Part shown: positions 35,145-44,402 of the stretch, piece by piece
Layout: each line of letters starts with the position of its first letter
How positions within the stretch are numbered: the first letter of the stretch is position 1
NCBI RefSeq assembly: GCF_000235425.2
Contig: NZ_KI912266.1
Span: 6,613,141-6,677,140 of the forward strand
DNA length: 64,000 bases
Source of the DNA: Pseudofrankia saprophytica
GTDB lineage: Bacteria > Actinomycetota > Actinomycetes > Frankiales > Frankiaceae
Direction: 5' to 3'
The notes under the pieces: generated by a model
What the model was told of the DNA's origin: nothing
The model's input: the letters and a program-made list of their open reading frames with translations, nothing else
Databases searched by the model: none
Program-made: the position numbers and the translations under genes

Positions 35145-35283
35145 GCTGACCCCCGTTCTGGCTTCGCTAAATAATACGGCCCGGAACTGAACGCCCCGGA
35201 CCGGCCCCCGCCGCGACTGCCCGCTCTCGGGCCGCGTCGCCGGTCGAGTCCGTTCGCGAATCTCGGGTACTGCAGGACGAGGT

Positions 35284-35309
35284 CAGCACTCCTACTCGTC
35301 GGAGTGCTG
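35284..35309 (-). terminator. hairpin after the four-gene defence operon
   Basis: CAGCACTCC (35284-35292) and GGAGTGCTG (35301-35309) form a perfect 9-bp stem with an 8-base loop, 114 bases past the UvrD-like stop on the same strand. No T-tract follows. It also lies 140 bases before the exported-protein start, so it separates two units. Confidence 0.55.
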
Positions 35310-35423
35310 GGGCGGTCCGGCACCGGGCCCGATCGTTGGGCCCACTCACGGAGGTTGGCTAGCTCGTTTGCCACTGCGACTGGCGGCCGGTTGACGTTCT
35401 CAAGCTGGCGGCGTGTCGACGGG

Positions 35424-37814
35424 CTAGCGAGGCAGAAACGGTGAGGGTGCGCCGGTCCAAAGGACGACGAGGGCGTCGCGGGCGCGAGACGCGGCGACAT
35501 AGAGCAGGAAACGTTCGCGGGCCTCGCGGTCGGCGCGTTCGTCGGTTGTCTCGCCCGCCAGCGCCTGGGCCGAGGGGAGGTTGTCGCGGTCGACGCCGAA
35601 GAGGATGACTCGGCTGAACTCGAGGCCCTTGGCGCGGTGCATGGTCATCAGACGGGGGGCATCAGCGCGGCCGCTGTCCTGACCGGCGACTACCTGCACA
35701 GGAATTCCCCGGTCCCGCAGGCCCTGGGCGACCGTGTCCCGCTGCGCTGCGCCACGGGTCAGGATCCCCAGACTGCCAGGCTCGACCGCGGTCCCAAGGG
35801 CAGAGTCATCGCCCGCGGCCGCGTCGGTGCGCAGGCTCAGCCAGGCGCGCAGCGTGGCAGCGGCGAAGTCGAGTTCATCGGTCAGGCCGGTGCAGGCGCG
35901 GAGCACCGGGGCCGGGCCGGACATGGCTGACCGGTATCCGGCGACGCTGTCACTCTCGTCGTCGAGGTCGGTGACGGGCGCGTCGCCGAGGATGCTGACC
36001 GCTAGGCGCAGGTTCTGCGCAGTCGTGCGGTAGTTCAGGGTGAGCCGGCGGCTGCGGCCTCGGACCTGGATGCCGTAGCGCGACAGGACGACCTTCTCGC
36101 CGTAGATGCGTTGATGGGAGTCCTCGGCGATGAACAGGTCGTCGCCGCCTTCGGCGACGAGCGCGCGCAGTAGGCGCCAGTGGCCGGGGTGTAGGTCCTG
36201 AGCCTCGTCGACAACGACATGATCGGCAGGGCGAGTGCCACGGGCTTCTGCGACCGTGTCCGCGCAGCGGGCGGCGAGTACTGCGATCTCGGCGAAGCTG
36301 GCTTTATGACCAAGGGCTAGTTGGCGGCGGTAGGCCTCCACCGCATCCCAGATCGCCATCCGCTGTGCCCGCGAGAGCCGCGTGCCGCGCCCCGGACGCG
36401 GAGCGCGCGCGTAGTCAGCCCGCGTGGTCACGTCGCGGGCGAGGATGACCATCCGGTACTCGCCGAGCAGGAAGCTTGGGCGGCCGAGGTCGCCGGTCAG
36501 CCCGGCGACGCGGGCGGCGTCGGCCCAGGCCGCGCGTTCCTCGCGCTCGGTGAGCGGCTCGGGGATGGCGCCGCTGGACAGCAGGTCGTTGTCGGCCTTC
36601 GCCCGGATCTCCAGCGGGGTGCTGCTGAGGATCTCCAACGCCAGCTGGTCGATCCCGCGAACGGCGATGCCTGGCTGGCCGAGATGGACCTGGGGGACCG
36701 CCGGGTCGAGAACGCGCAGGTCGCGCACGAGGTTGTCGGCCAGCGTGCGGGTGAAGGTCGTCAGCACGACTCGCGGATCACGCCCGGCGGTGGCCAGGTG
36801 GCGAGCCCGGTGTAGTGCCACGACGGTCTTTCCGGTGCCGGCGCCGCCGGTCAGCCGGTAGGCACCGCCGGTCCGCAGGTAGGCATAGTGCCGCTGTTCG
36901 GGATGCAGGAAAACCCGCCAGTCCGCGAACGTGCCGTCGAGGACGCGGCGCAGCTGCTCGTCGGTCTGGATCCGGACGAAGTCCATCAGCGTGCCCGGGC
37001 GTTCGAGCGCGGCTTCGACCTCGGCGTCGCTCGCCGGCCGCGTGCCAGGCTCCGGTCCGGCCGCGGCGTTCTGGATGACCGCGTTCTGAATCACGGCGTT
37101 CTGGATGACCGCGTGCTCGATGACGACGTTCTGCATGATGCTGCGCGCTGGCGGTGCGGACGTGGCGGGCTCGTCCGGCTGAAGCTGTGCCAGGACCTCG
37201 GCGACCGAGGCGCCCGTGGCCAGCGACAGCAAGGCGTCGGCCTGCCACGAAGGAACGTGCTGATCCCCAGCAATGGCGATCAGCGCGTCCTCATCAGCGC
37301 AGGCGAGCGCGCGTCGCGTTAGCTCAGCGGGCAGTCCGACGGCTTCCAGATCCATGGCGGTGAACCGTGCCAGCGGCGGCTCCGCACCGCCTGGCGGAAG
37401 GATGTCGCGGTCCGCCGTCTGGTCGGCGGCCGCGCCTCGGATGGCTGGCGCGGGCGGCGGCTGGACCGGTGCCGCCGACGCCTCCTCGTGGACCTCAAGG
37501 ATGCCGGTGACGGGGTTGGTGGTCAGGACGATCCGCTCGGCCAGCGCGTTCGCCTCGTCGTGCTTGGCGACGGCGGCCAGAACGAAGTGTGGTTCGGGCT
37601 GCTGGGCGACGAGGAACATGACCGCCCGGAAGTTGTCGTTGACCCGGCCCGTCCGCACCCGCGGATCCCGGGAGCCCTTGATCGGCTCGATGTGCAGCCC
37701 GGGGCTCGTCGGGTCGGTCATCAGCTTCGTCAGAAAGTCCCAGGCCCGCTGCTTCAGCGACCCGTCGATGTCGAGCCGCTTCCGGAACTGCCGAGACATC
37801 GTGATGTTGCTCAT
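35424..37814 (-). CDS. UvrD/PcrA-like superfamily 1 helicase with RelE/ParE-like head
   Basis: A 796-residue protein. Residues 1-100 resemble RelE/ParE/HigB toxin folds (SLKQRAWDFLTKLMTDPTSP, then GSRDPRVRTGRVNDNFRAVM). A linker has about five copies of the VIQNA/VIEHA type (about 224-250). The helicase follows: Walker A LTGGAGTGKTVVALHRARHL (about 325), Walker B VVVDEAQDLHPGHW (about 540), LTLNYRTT, and the late motif MTMHRAKGLEFSRVILFG, then FLLYVAASRARDAL. It is the last gene of the block with SNF2 helicase, methylase and DUF1998 helicase, 123 bases after the latter. It would unwind or translocate on DNA; toxin activity of the head is unproven. Confidence 0.82.
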   Translation of the reverse strand: MSNITMSRQFRKRLDIDGSLKQRAWDFLTKLMTDPTSPGLHIEPIKGSRDPRVRTGRVNDNFRAVMFLVAQQPEPHFVLAAVAKHDEANALAERIVLTTNPVTGILEVHEEASAAPVQPPPAPAIRGAAADQTADRDILPPGGAEPPLARFTAMDLEAVGLPAELTRRALACADEDALIAIAGDQHVPSWQADALLSLATGASVAEVLAQLQPDEPATSAPPARSIMQNVVIEHAVIQNAVIQNAVIQNAAAGPEPGTRPASDAEVEAALERPGTLMDFVRIQTDEQLRRVLDGTFADWRVFLHPEQRHYAYLRTGGAYRLTGGAGTGKTVVALHRARHLATAGRDPRVVLTTFTRTLADNLVRDLRVLDPAVPQVHLGQPGIAVRGIDQLALEILSSTPLEIRAKADNDLLSSGAIPEPLTEREERAAWADAARVAGLTGDLGRPSFLLGEYRMVILARDVTTRADYARAPRPGRGTRLSRAQRMAIWDAVEAYRRQLALGHKASFAEIAVLAARCADTVAEARGTRPADHVVVDEAQDLHPGHWRLLRALVAEGGDDLFIAEDSHQRIYGEKVVLSRYGIQVRGRSRRLTLNYRTTAQNLRLAVSILGDAPVTDLDDESDSVAGYRSAMSGPAPVLRACTGLTDELDFAAATLRAWLSLRTDAAAGDDSALGTAVEPGSLGILTRGAAQRDTVAQGLRDRGIPVQVVAGQDSGRADAPRLMTMHRAKGLEFSRVILFGVDRDNLPSAQALAGETTDERADREARERFLLYVAASRARDALVVLWTGAPSPFLPR

Positions 37815-37937
37815 CTACGCCCCCGTCTCCCGTCCACCATCGGCGCCTCGCAGAGCCGATCTCGGCAAGGCGGCGGCGTGCCGAATCCCTCAGGAGAACG
37901 GCTCGGGCGGGCTTTGCGGCGAGGCAGGACGTCCATG

Positions 37938-40900
37938 TCAACGCTCCACGGCGTTCAGCAGGTCAACGAGGCGATCGAGATCGGGGCCGGTGACCTGCCA
38001 GCCGGCGTCCGCCAGGGTCGCGGCCAAAGGCGCGTCGGGAGTGATGAGGACGGCAACGTGGCGGTCGGGCCAGGCGAGATCGAGAGGGTAGCCGTCGTCT
38101 GTCTCATAGCCCTGTTCGGGAAGCGGGACGCCTGCGCCGGCGAGGCTGGCGAGCAGGGCCCGTTCGTCGTCGTCGGCGGCCGTGTCCACGAGCGCCTGCC
38201 AGGCGGGGGTCAGCGCCGCCGGGGTGGCGGCGCTCCCCTTCGCCCCGATGGGCGGTGCCGGCACCTTGGGGGCCGGGGCGAGGGCCTGGGAGAGCGCCAG
38301 CGGCCGGGCGCCGGCGGCATGGCCGAGGATGTTCGACAGGGCGAGCCACGCACGCCAGGCGGCGGCGCCCTCGTCGGTGCTGAGGGTGTCGTCGCGGTCG
38401 TCGACGACAATGAGCGATCCGACGTCGTAGGGCTGGGTCGCGCGGGCCGCGGTGGCGACCGCGAGCGGGCCGTGCCGCCAGCTCCAGCCGAGAAGGCCGG
38501 GACCCGTGGTGCTCGGGGTCGACTGCGGCGAGCCGGCGGTACGCGGCGCGGGTGCAATAGGCCGGGCACCGAGAACCTCGGCGGCGATCGGTGCCAGGTC
38601 GGCTCGGTCGCCGATGGGCACCGGTCGCGCGGTGATCAGGGCGAACGGCAGTCCTTCGGCGAGGGTCCGCCAGGCGTCGGGCCTGGGATCCATGATCCAG
38701 TCGACAAGCTGCGTGACGGCGTCGGCTGTCGCCGTCGCATCGGACATCGAACCGGCCGGGATGCGCTGCTGACGCAGTGCGGCGAGCCGTCCGCGGACCG
38801 CCTCGGTGTACCAGGATGCGCCGGCGGGGTGGGCGTGGTCGCCGCGGGCGAGCGCCTCGAACGTGGCGACGTCGTCGTCGGTGACCGCCCAGACGCGGTT
38901 GCCGGCGGAGCGCAGCACCGCCCGCTTCGCCGCGTCGTCGGCGAGCCGGTTGTGCGCGGGGCTGGCGTGCCAGAGCCGGCCGTCAGCGAAGATGTAGACC
39001 CGCGGAATCGCCGGGTCCTCGCAGAGCAGCTCGAAGTCGGGCCGGGAGCCGTGGGCGTGGACCTGGGGCCGCAGCGTCCAGCGGCGGTGGACCTGGCCGG
39101 GGACGCCGAACCGGACCTCGGTGCCGACGAGCTGCGGGATCTCCTGGACGGCGGCGCCGCGGGCCCGCAGCGCCTCGGTCAGCACGCGCCGGAACCGCAG
39201 TTCGAGCGCGCTGTCGAGCGAGGGCAGCGGAATGTCGGCGATGGAACGCAGGCGTTCGGGATGCCAGCCACGGCCGGCCTGGTCATCGGCGTCCGGGCTG
39301 GCGCCGACGCCTGCGATCGGCAGGCCGAGCAGCTCGCGCAGCACCTGTTCGGCGCGGGCGCGGGAGGTGCGTTCGACCTGCCTGGTGAACGGCAGGAGGC
39401 AGCGCGGGCAGGCGAGCAGCCCCTCGCCCCGGCACGGGCAGGCGGCGACGACGTCGAGCGCGGCGGTGAGGATCTCCCGGACCCGGCTGGGGCGGGCCAG
39501 GTCGGCCAGGTAGCCCGTGCCGCCGGGAACACGGTCGTGCAGGAGCAGGGCGGTGCGGTCTTGGCCGTCGACCGGCAGGTGCGCCTCGATCAGGTCGAGG
39601 TGGTCAGGGTTGCCGCCGAGGATCTCGCGCAGGCCGAGCAGCAGCGCGGCGCGCAGCGACGGGACGCCGAAATGGTCGTAGGTGACGTGCGGCGGCAGCA
39701 GCACCCGCACGGCCTGGGTCCGCAGGGTCCGGCCGAGGGCGAGTTCCGCCCAGGGAACGGCGATCGCGGCGCGGTACTGGCACCAGGCCCGGTGCCGCGC
39801 GCCGGGCAGGTCGCGCACGCCCGGCTGGGCGGCGGGGACGACCCCGCAGCCGGGGCAGACGGTGAACAGCGGGGCGCGGACCTCGACGCCGGCGAGCACC
39901 CGGGGCGCGCCCTGCTCGACGGCGCGGCCGGCGTTGACCCAGCGGATGTCGATCTGGCGGACGTATTCGGCACCGAACGGGTAGCCGCGCAGCTGCCACG
40001 CGTCGGTGACCTGGTCGGGGTCGACGTCGGCGGCCGGGACGACGGTGAACGCGAGCCGGTCGCGTTCGTCACGGGAGTCGGAGATCGCCGCGTTGTCCCG
40101 CGAGACCTGCGCGGAGACCCGTTCCAGGGGCAGGACGGGAAGCGCCTGCCCCGTGTCCGCGAGGCCGGTGTGCCCGCAACGCGGGCAGCTCGCCGGGACC
40201 GGCGGCGACGGCTCGGAGCTCCGAGAGGCCTGCGACCAGCCGCAGGCGGAGCACAGCCGCCAGGTCTGCACCAGCGCGTCGAGGTCGCGCCCGACGTCGA
40301 CGGCGTCGATGCGGACGGCGAGGCCCTGTGCGTAGAAGGTGGAGCCGGGTGCCCATTCGGTGAGCGCGATGGCGCTGCCGCGTTGGTAGGCGCGGGCCTC
40401 CTCCCGGTACTCGGCGGTCTCGTGGTCGACCCAGCGCAGGGTGACGTCGAGGCTGACGGTGTCGTCGAGGAGGGTGTAGTTCGGCAGGACGCCGCGTTCC
40501 TCCAGCGCAGCGACCCAGAACTGGCCGCCGAGGTCGTGGCGGCGCTTCGCCAGGAACTTCAGCTCGGCTCCGGCGAGCCGGGCGGCGAGCCGGTCCTCGT
40601 CGGTGGCGGTCGGCCGGGCGGCGGCCTCGCGCAGGCCCGGGACCTGCTCGCTCAGCGCCGCGTGCCGGTGGCCCAGCTCGTCGATCTCCCGCCGGTAGTC
40701 GACGGCCGCATGGCGCACCAGCCGGCCCAGTCCCGCGGCCTCACCGTTGGCGAGGCCGGCGCCGGCCCAGCCGCGCAGGTCGTCGGCGGTGTCGGGACGG
40801 ACCAGATCGCCGAACAGGGCGAGGAATGTCTCCACGTAGTCCGCCGCGTGCGCGGTGGCGTCGTCGAGAAGCTCGCCGAGCCAGGTACCCGGGCCGGCGT

Positions 40901-43900
40901 CGACGTCGGGGAAGACCCCGGCGGCGTTCGCCGGGTCCGGCACGCCGGCGCGCGCACGCCGGTCGACGAGCCAGGCGACGTACTGCCGGCGCAGGATCTC
41001 GATCGCGTCGAGGTAGGTCGCCGGCGGGCGGACCTCGCCGTCGAGCAGCGCCAGCGGGTCGTCGAGCAGCGCGGAGTTGCGGGCCTGGCCGGGGACGTAG
41101 GCCAGGATCAGTGCGTTGCCGGTGAGCCGGCCGGCCCGGCCGACCCGTTGCAGGTAGGACGCGACGGATCGGGGCAGCGAGCCGAGCAGCACCGTGGAAA
41201 GATCGCCGATGTCGATGCCGAGCTCCAGCGTCGGCGTCGCGGTGAGCACGTTCGGCACCGCGGGCCCGGTGCCCTCGCGGAAGGCGGTCTCGACGTCGAG
41301 GCGGACCTTGTCGGGCAGCAGCGAGGTGTGCTCGTGGGCGACGACCCGGCGCATGTCGCCGCTGCTGTAGAGGGCGCGGTAGTAGTCGTCGCCGCGGGGC
41401 GCGCGGCGCAGCGTCCCGGGGCAGAGCTGGCGCAGGCAGGCGGCGCCGTCGAGGTCGTCGATGGTCTGGCGCCGGCCGGGGGTGACGGTCTGGCAGACGT
41501 CGCAGCGCAGCGCCAGCGACCCGTTGGCCAGGCCCGCGTCGTCCGTGGTGGCGAGGGTGATCCGCTCCGGGTCGAGGGCGAACACAGTCGCTCCGGAGTT
41601 CGTCCGCCGCGTCCGCAGCCAGCCAACCGCGGCCGCCTCCTCCAGCAGCGCCCGCGCGACTAGGCCGCCGTCCCTGTTCGTCAGCCGCAGCTGCCGGGCC
41701 GACCAGCGGGCGTACCAGGCCCGGGTGCTGGTGACGGCGGCGAGCCGGTCGGCGCGGGCCGCCGTCGTCGGGAACGCGGGCGCGGGCCGGCCTGGCGGGA
41801 ACGCGGGCAGGCCCTCGTTGCGGGCGCCCCCGCGGCCCCCGGTGAGGAACCAGCGGTTGCCGTCGTCGTCGACGTACCGGTCAAGCCAGTGGTGCGCGAT
41901 CCCGCCCTGGGTGCGAACCCGTTCGAGCACGCCGCGAACCCAACCGGCGAGGCGCGCGTCGTCGAGGGTGGCGCCGAGCGCGTCGTCGATGTCCTGGGCA
42001 AGGCTCTGCTGCTCCCGGGCCTTCGTGATCGCCCGGCGGCCGACGTTGCGCAGCGCCCGTGTGGAGTCGGTGTCGACCTCGGCGACGACAGCGCCGGTGA
42101 GTTCCAGGGTGCGGCCGGTCCGGGCGTTGAGGCCGAACTCCAGGGCCGCGTCGAACAGCAGCCGGCGTTCGACCGCCCGCCGGGCGCCGGCGCGGTCGCG
42201 GGCGTTGCCGGCGGGATGCCAGTAGCGGTGGAAGGCCGCCCAGTCGGCCACCGCGGGCGGGACGAGCCGGTAGCGGCGGACGGGGTCGTCGCCGGCCCGG
42301 TTCATCGCCTCCCGGGGCAGGTCGGCCAGCGCCAGCGGCCCCTGGGCGTCGATCGTCTCGAACAGCGCGGCACGCAGGCTGAGCGCGTGCGAGCGGGCCT
42401 GCACGAAGCCGGCCATGTAGGCGGCGTCCTGCACCGAGTCGGTGAACAGCAGGCTCTTCTTCTCTGCCCGGTCCAAGTGCGTCGAGCCGAACAGCGCCGA
42501 CAGGCTGACCGACGTCAGCGTCGACACGCCGGTGCCGAGGAACCGGATGCCGTCGGGCTGCTGGCAGGACGGGCAGGTCTGGTCGCGGGCCGCGGCGTCG
42601 TCATCCCAGTCGACGAGCACCGGTACAGATACCGATTCGTCGGCTCCGCCCTCGGCCGGCGGGGTGCCGAGGAGCTGGAGGCTCGCCACGTCCAGCCAAA
42701 GGAGGCCTTCGACGGGCGCCGCGTCGTCATCGGCGAGCGACGCTGCTTCGCCCGGGGCGTGCAGAAAGGCCCGGAACCGCTGGTCCCCCGCGCGGGACGC
42801 CTTGCGGATCGACGCGTCGGACACCTCGACGGACCGGCCGAGCACCGAGCGCAGCGCCCCCCAACCCGAGCGGCCGCAGTGCCGGCAGTACAGCGCCGGC
42901 AGGAACAGCTCCGCGTCGGCGTGCGCGCCGTCGTCGGACCAGCGAAACGCCGGCACCGCGCCCCCCCGCCGGTCAACCCGCGTCACCTCTCGGATCCACA
43001 GCTGCGCGTCCACGCCGAGCAGCCGCCGGCCGGCGTCGCCGGCCGCGTCGCCACGGGCAGCGTCGGCGCGGGCCGCCGAGAGCAGGCCGAGGAGCGCCTC
43101 GACGACGAGCACGCCGTCGGCCCGGCCAGGGCTCGCGTCGTCCGGCAGGACCGCGGCGGCCAGCACCCGCGGCGGGGCCGGCCGCAGCGCCGCCGGCAGC
43201 AGACGTTCGACGAGCGGGTGGGCGGCCAGCAGCGCCGGTAGCCGGCCCCGGCCGCGCAGCCTTCGGATGTCCGCCGCCGACAGGCTCTCGCCGTCGCTCT
43301 CCCGGACGAACAGCTCCGCGAGCAGCGCGTGCGCCACGGCATCCGGGCCGCCGGTGGTCGCCGCGCGGACCGCGGCCGCCAGCAGCGCCGCCGACGCGAC
43401 CGGCCGGGCCGCGATCCCCGGCGCGGTGCCGGCCGTCGCCGCCTGCCACTCGGCGGGCGACATCCGGTCCTCGACGACGACGGCCTCCGCGTCGAACGGG
43501 CAGCCGAACACCGTCTCGGCGAACGTCCGCATCGCCGCGAACGACGCCTCGTCGCCACCGCCGAGCGTCGCCGACGTCGCCACCGGCACGACATCGCCGA
43601 GCGGGGCGCCGTCGCGGGCGACGCCGAGCATCGAGCCGAGGCGGCGCAGCAGCATCGCCACATCGGTGCCCTGCGCGCCGTCGTAGGTGTGGAACTCGTC
43701 GAGCACGAGGTAGGTCAGCGACTCCTCGGCGCCGGCCCACAGGCCGCGGTCGTTCGCCCGCAGCAGCAGCTGGTCGAGCATCTTGTAGTTCGTCAGCAGC
43801 AGGTCCGGCGGGTCCGAGCGCAGCACCTCGCGCGACGTGATCAACCCCGCTGACGTCACCTGGGTGCGCTGCGGCTTGTCGTCTCCGGTATAGAGCCCGG

Positions 43901-44402
43901 CGGTCAGGCTCTTGAGGCGTTCGTCGCCGGTCAGCAGTTTCGCGAGCCGGCCCGCCTGGTCGTTCGCCAGGGCGTTCATCGGGTAGAGCAGCAGCGCCTT
44001 CAGCCCACGCTGGCCCTGCTGGCGCATCCGCAGGGCGTGGTCGAGAATCGGGATCAGGAACGCCTCGGTCTTACCCGAGCCGGTGCCGGTCGTGACCAGC
44101 GTCGGACGCGGTTTCGCGTGTTTCGACGACAGCCGCTCGAACGCCTGCGCCTGGTGGACGTACGGGGTGAAGTCCTGCTGCCACCAGTCCAGCGCGACCG
44201 TCCACGCGCCGTCCGCCGGGCGGAACGGCAGCCGCAGGCGAGCATACGGGCCGCGGAAGATGCCGGCGTCCGGGTCGGTCAGGAAGTCGGTCAGCGCCGC
44301 GCGGACGTCGTCGTCGGTCAGCGCGAACGTCGTCGACAGGTAGTCCGTCAACGCGCGGCGCAGATCCGCTGCCTGGAGCGAGGGCAGCAACGGGCCGCTC
44401 AT
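37938..44402 (-). CDS. giant DEAD/DEAH helicase with DUF1998 and a nuclease-like tail (DruE / DrmA-DrmB-like)
   Basis: A 2154-residue protein. Superfamily 2 helicase motifs are at the N terminus: YVHQAQAFERL (Q-like), LVTTGTGSGKTEAFLIPILD (about 107-126), LLLYPMNALANDQ, and LVLDEFHTYDGAQGTDVAML (about 232). Helicase-C signs (LGIDIGDLSTVLLGSLPRSV, then YLQRVGRAGRL) follow. A DUF1998 region is at about 1560-1680 (LLLHDRVPGGTGYLADLARP and CPCRGEGLLACPRC). Around 1787-1850, SRPDFELL, VYIFADGRLWHASPAHNRLA and GNRVWAVTDDDV resemble a Vsr/PD-(D/E)xK nuclease core. Size and order recall Druantia DruE, or fused DISARM DrmA and DrmB. Its ATG overlaps the methylase stop (ATGA). Confidence 0.85.
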   Translation of the reverse strand: MSGPLLPSLQAADLRRALTDYLSTTFALTDDDVRAALTDFLTDPDAGIFRGPYARLRLPFRPADGAWTVALDWWQQDFTPYVHQAQAFERLSSKHAKPRPTLVTTGTGSGKTEAFLIPILDHALRMRQQGQRGLKALLLYPMNALANDQAGRLAKLLTGDERLKSLTAGLYTGDDKPQRTQVTSAGLITSREVLRSDPPDLLLTNYKMLDQLLLRANDRGLWAGAEESLTYLVLDEFHTYDGAQGTDVAMLLRRLGSMLGVARDGAPLGDVVPVATSATLGGGDEASFAAMRTFAETVFGCPFDAEAVVVEDRMSPAEWQAATAGTAPGIAARPVASAALLAAAVRAATTGGPDAVAHALLAELFVRESDGESLSAADIRRLRGRGRLPALLAAHPLVERLLPAALRPAPPRVLAAAVLPDDASPGRADGVLVVEALLGLLSAARADAARGDAAGDAGRRLLGVDAQLWIREVTRVDRRGGAVPAFRWSDDGAHADAELFLPALYCRHCGRSGWGALRSVLGRSVEVSDASIRKASRAGDQRFRAFLHAPGEAASLADDDAAPVEGLLWLDVASLQLLGTPPAEGGADESVSVPVLVDWDDDAAARDQTCPSCQQPDGIRFLGTGVSTLTSVSLSALFGSTHLDRAEKKSLLFTDSVQDAAYMAGFVQARSHALSLRAALFETIDAQGPLALADLPREAMNRAGDDPVRRYRLVPPAVADWAAFHRYWHPAGNARDRAGARRAVERRLLFDAALEFGLNARTGRTLELTGAVVAEVDTDSTRALRNVGRRAITKAREQQSLAQDIDDALGATLDDARLAGWVRGVLERVRTQGGIAHHWLDRYVDDDGNRWFLTGGRGGARNEGLPAFPPGRPAPAFPTTAARADRLAAVTSTRAWYARWSARQLRLTNRDGGLVARALLEEAAAVGWLRTRRTNSGATVFALDPERITLATTDDAGLANGSLALRCDVCQTVTPGRRQTIDDLDGAACLRQLCPGTLRRAPRGDDYYRALYSSGDMRRVVAHEHTSLLPDKVRLDVETAFREGTGPAVPNVLTATPTLELGIDIGDLSTVLLGSLPRSVASYLQRVGRAGRLTGNALILAYVPGQARNSALLDDPLALLDGEVRPPATYLDAIEILRRQYVAWLVDRRARAGVPDPANAAGVFPDVDAGPGTWLGELLDDATAHAADYVETFLALFGDLVRPDTADDLRGWAGAGLANGEAAGLGRLVRHAAVDYRREIDELGHRHAALSEQVPGLREAAARPTATDEDRLAARLAGAELKFLAKRRHDLGGQFWVAALEERGVLPNYTLLDDTVSLDVTLRWVDHETAEYREEARAYQRGSAIALTEWAPGSTFYAQGLAVRIDAVDVGRDLDALVQTWRLCSACGWSQASRSSEPSPPVPASCPRCGHTGLADTGQALPVLPLERVSAQVSRDNAAISDSRDERDRLAFTVVPAADVDPDQVTDAWQLRGYPFGAEYVRQIDIRWVNAGRAVEQGAPRVLAGVEVRAPLFTVCPGCGVVPAAQPGVRDLPGARHRAWCQYRAAIAVPWAELALGRTLRTQAVRVLLPPHVTYDHFGVPSLRAALLLGLREILGGNPDHLDLIEAHLPVDGQDRTALLLHDRVPGGTGYLADLARPSRVREILTAALDVVAACPCRGEGLLACPRCLLPFTRQVERTSRARAEQVLRELLGLPIAGVGASPDADDQAGRGWHPERLRSIADIPLPSLDSALELRFRRVLTEALRARGAAVQEIPQLVGTEVRFGVPGQVHRRWTLRPQVHAHGSRPDFELLCEDPAIPRVYIFADGRLWHASPAHNRLADDAAKRAVLRSAGNRVWAVTDDDVATFEALARGDHAHPAGASWYTEAVRGRLAALRQQRIPAGSMSDATATADAVTQLVDWIMDPRPDAWRTLAEGLPFALITARPVPIGDRADLAPIAAEVLGARPIAPAPRTAGSPQSTPSTTGPGLLGWSWRHGPLAVATAARATQPYDVGSLIVVDDRDDTLSTDEGAAAWRAWLALSNILGHAAGARPLALSQALAPAPKVPAPPIGAKGSAATPAALTPAWQALVDTAADDDERALLASLAGAGVPLPEQGYETDDGYPLDLAWPDRHVAVLITPDAPLAATLADAGWQVTGPDLDRLVDLLNAVER

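Noticed and set aside
37488..41663. Open frame of 1391 codons on the plus strand
   Set aside because: It lies antisense to the UvrD-like and DUF1998 helicase genes, whose motifs are clear. Composition is Val/Gly/Arg/Glu-rich with no domain.
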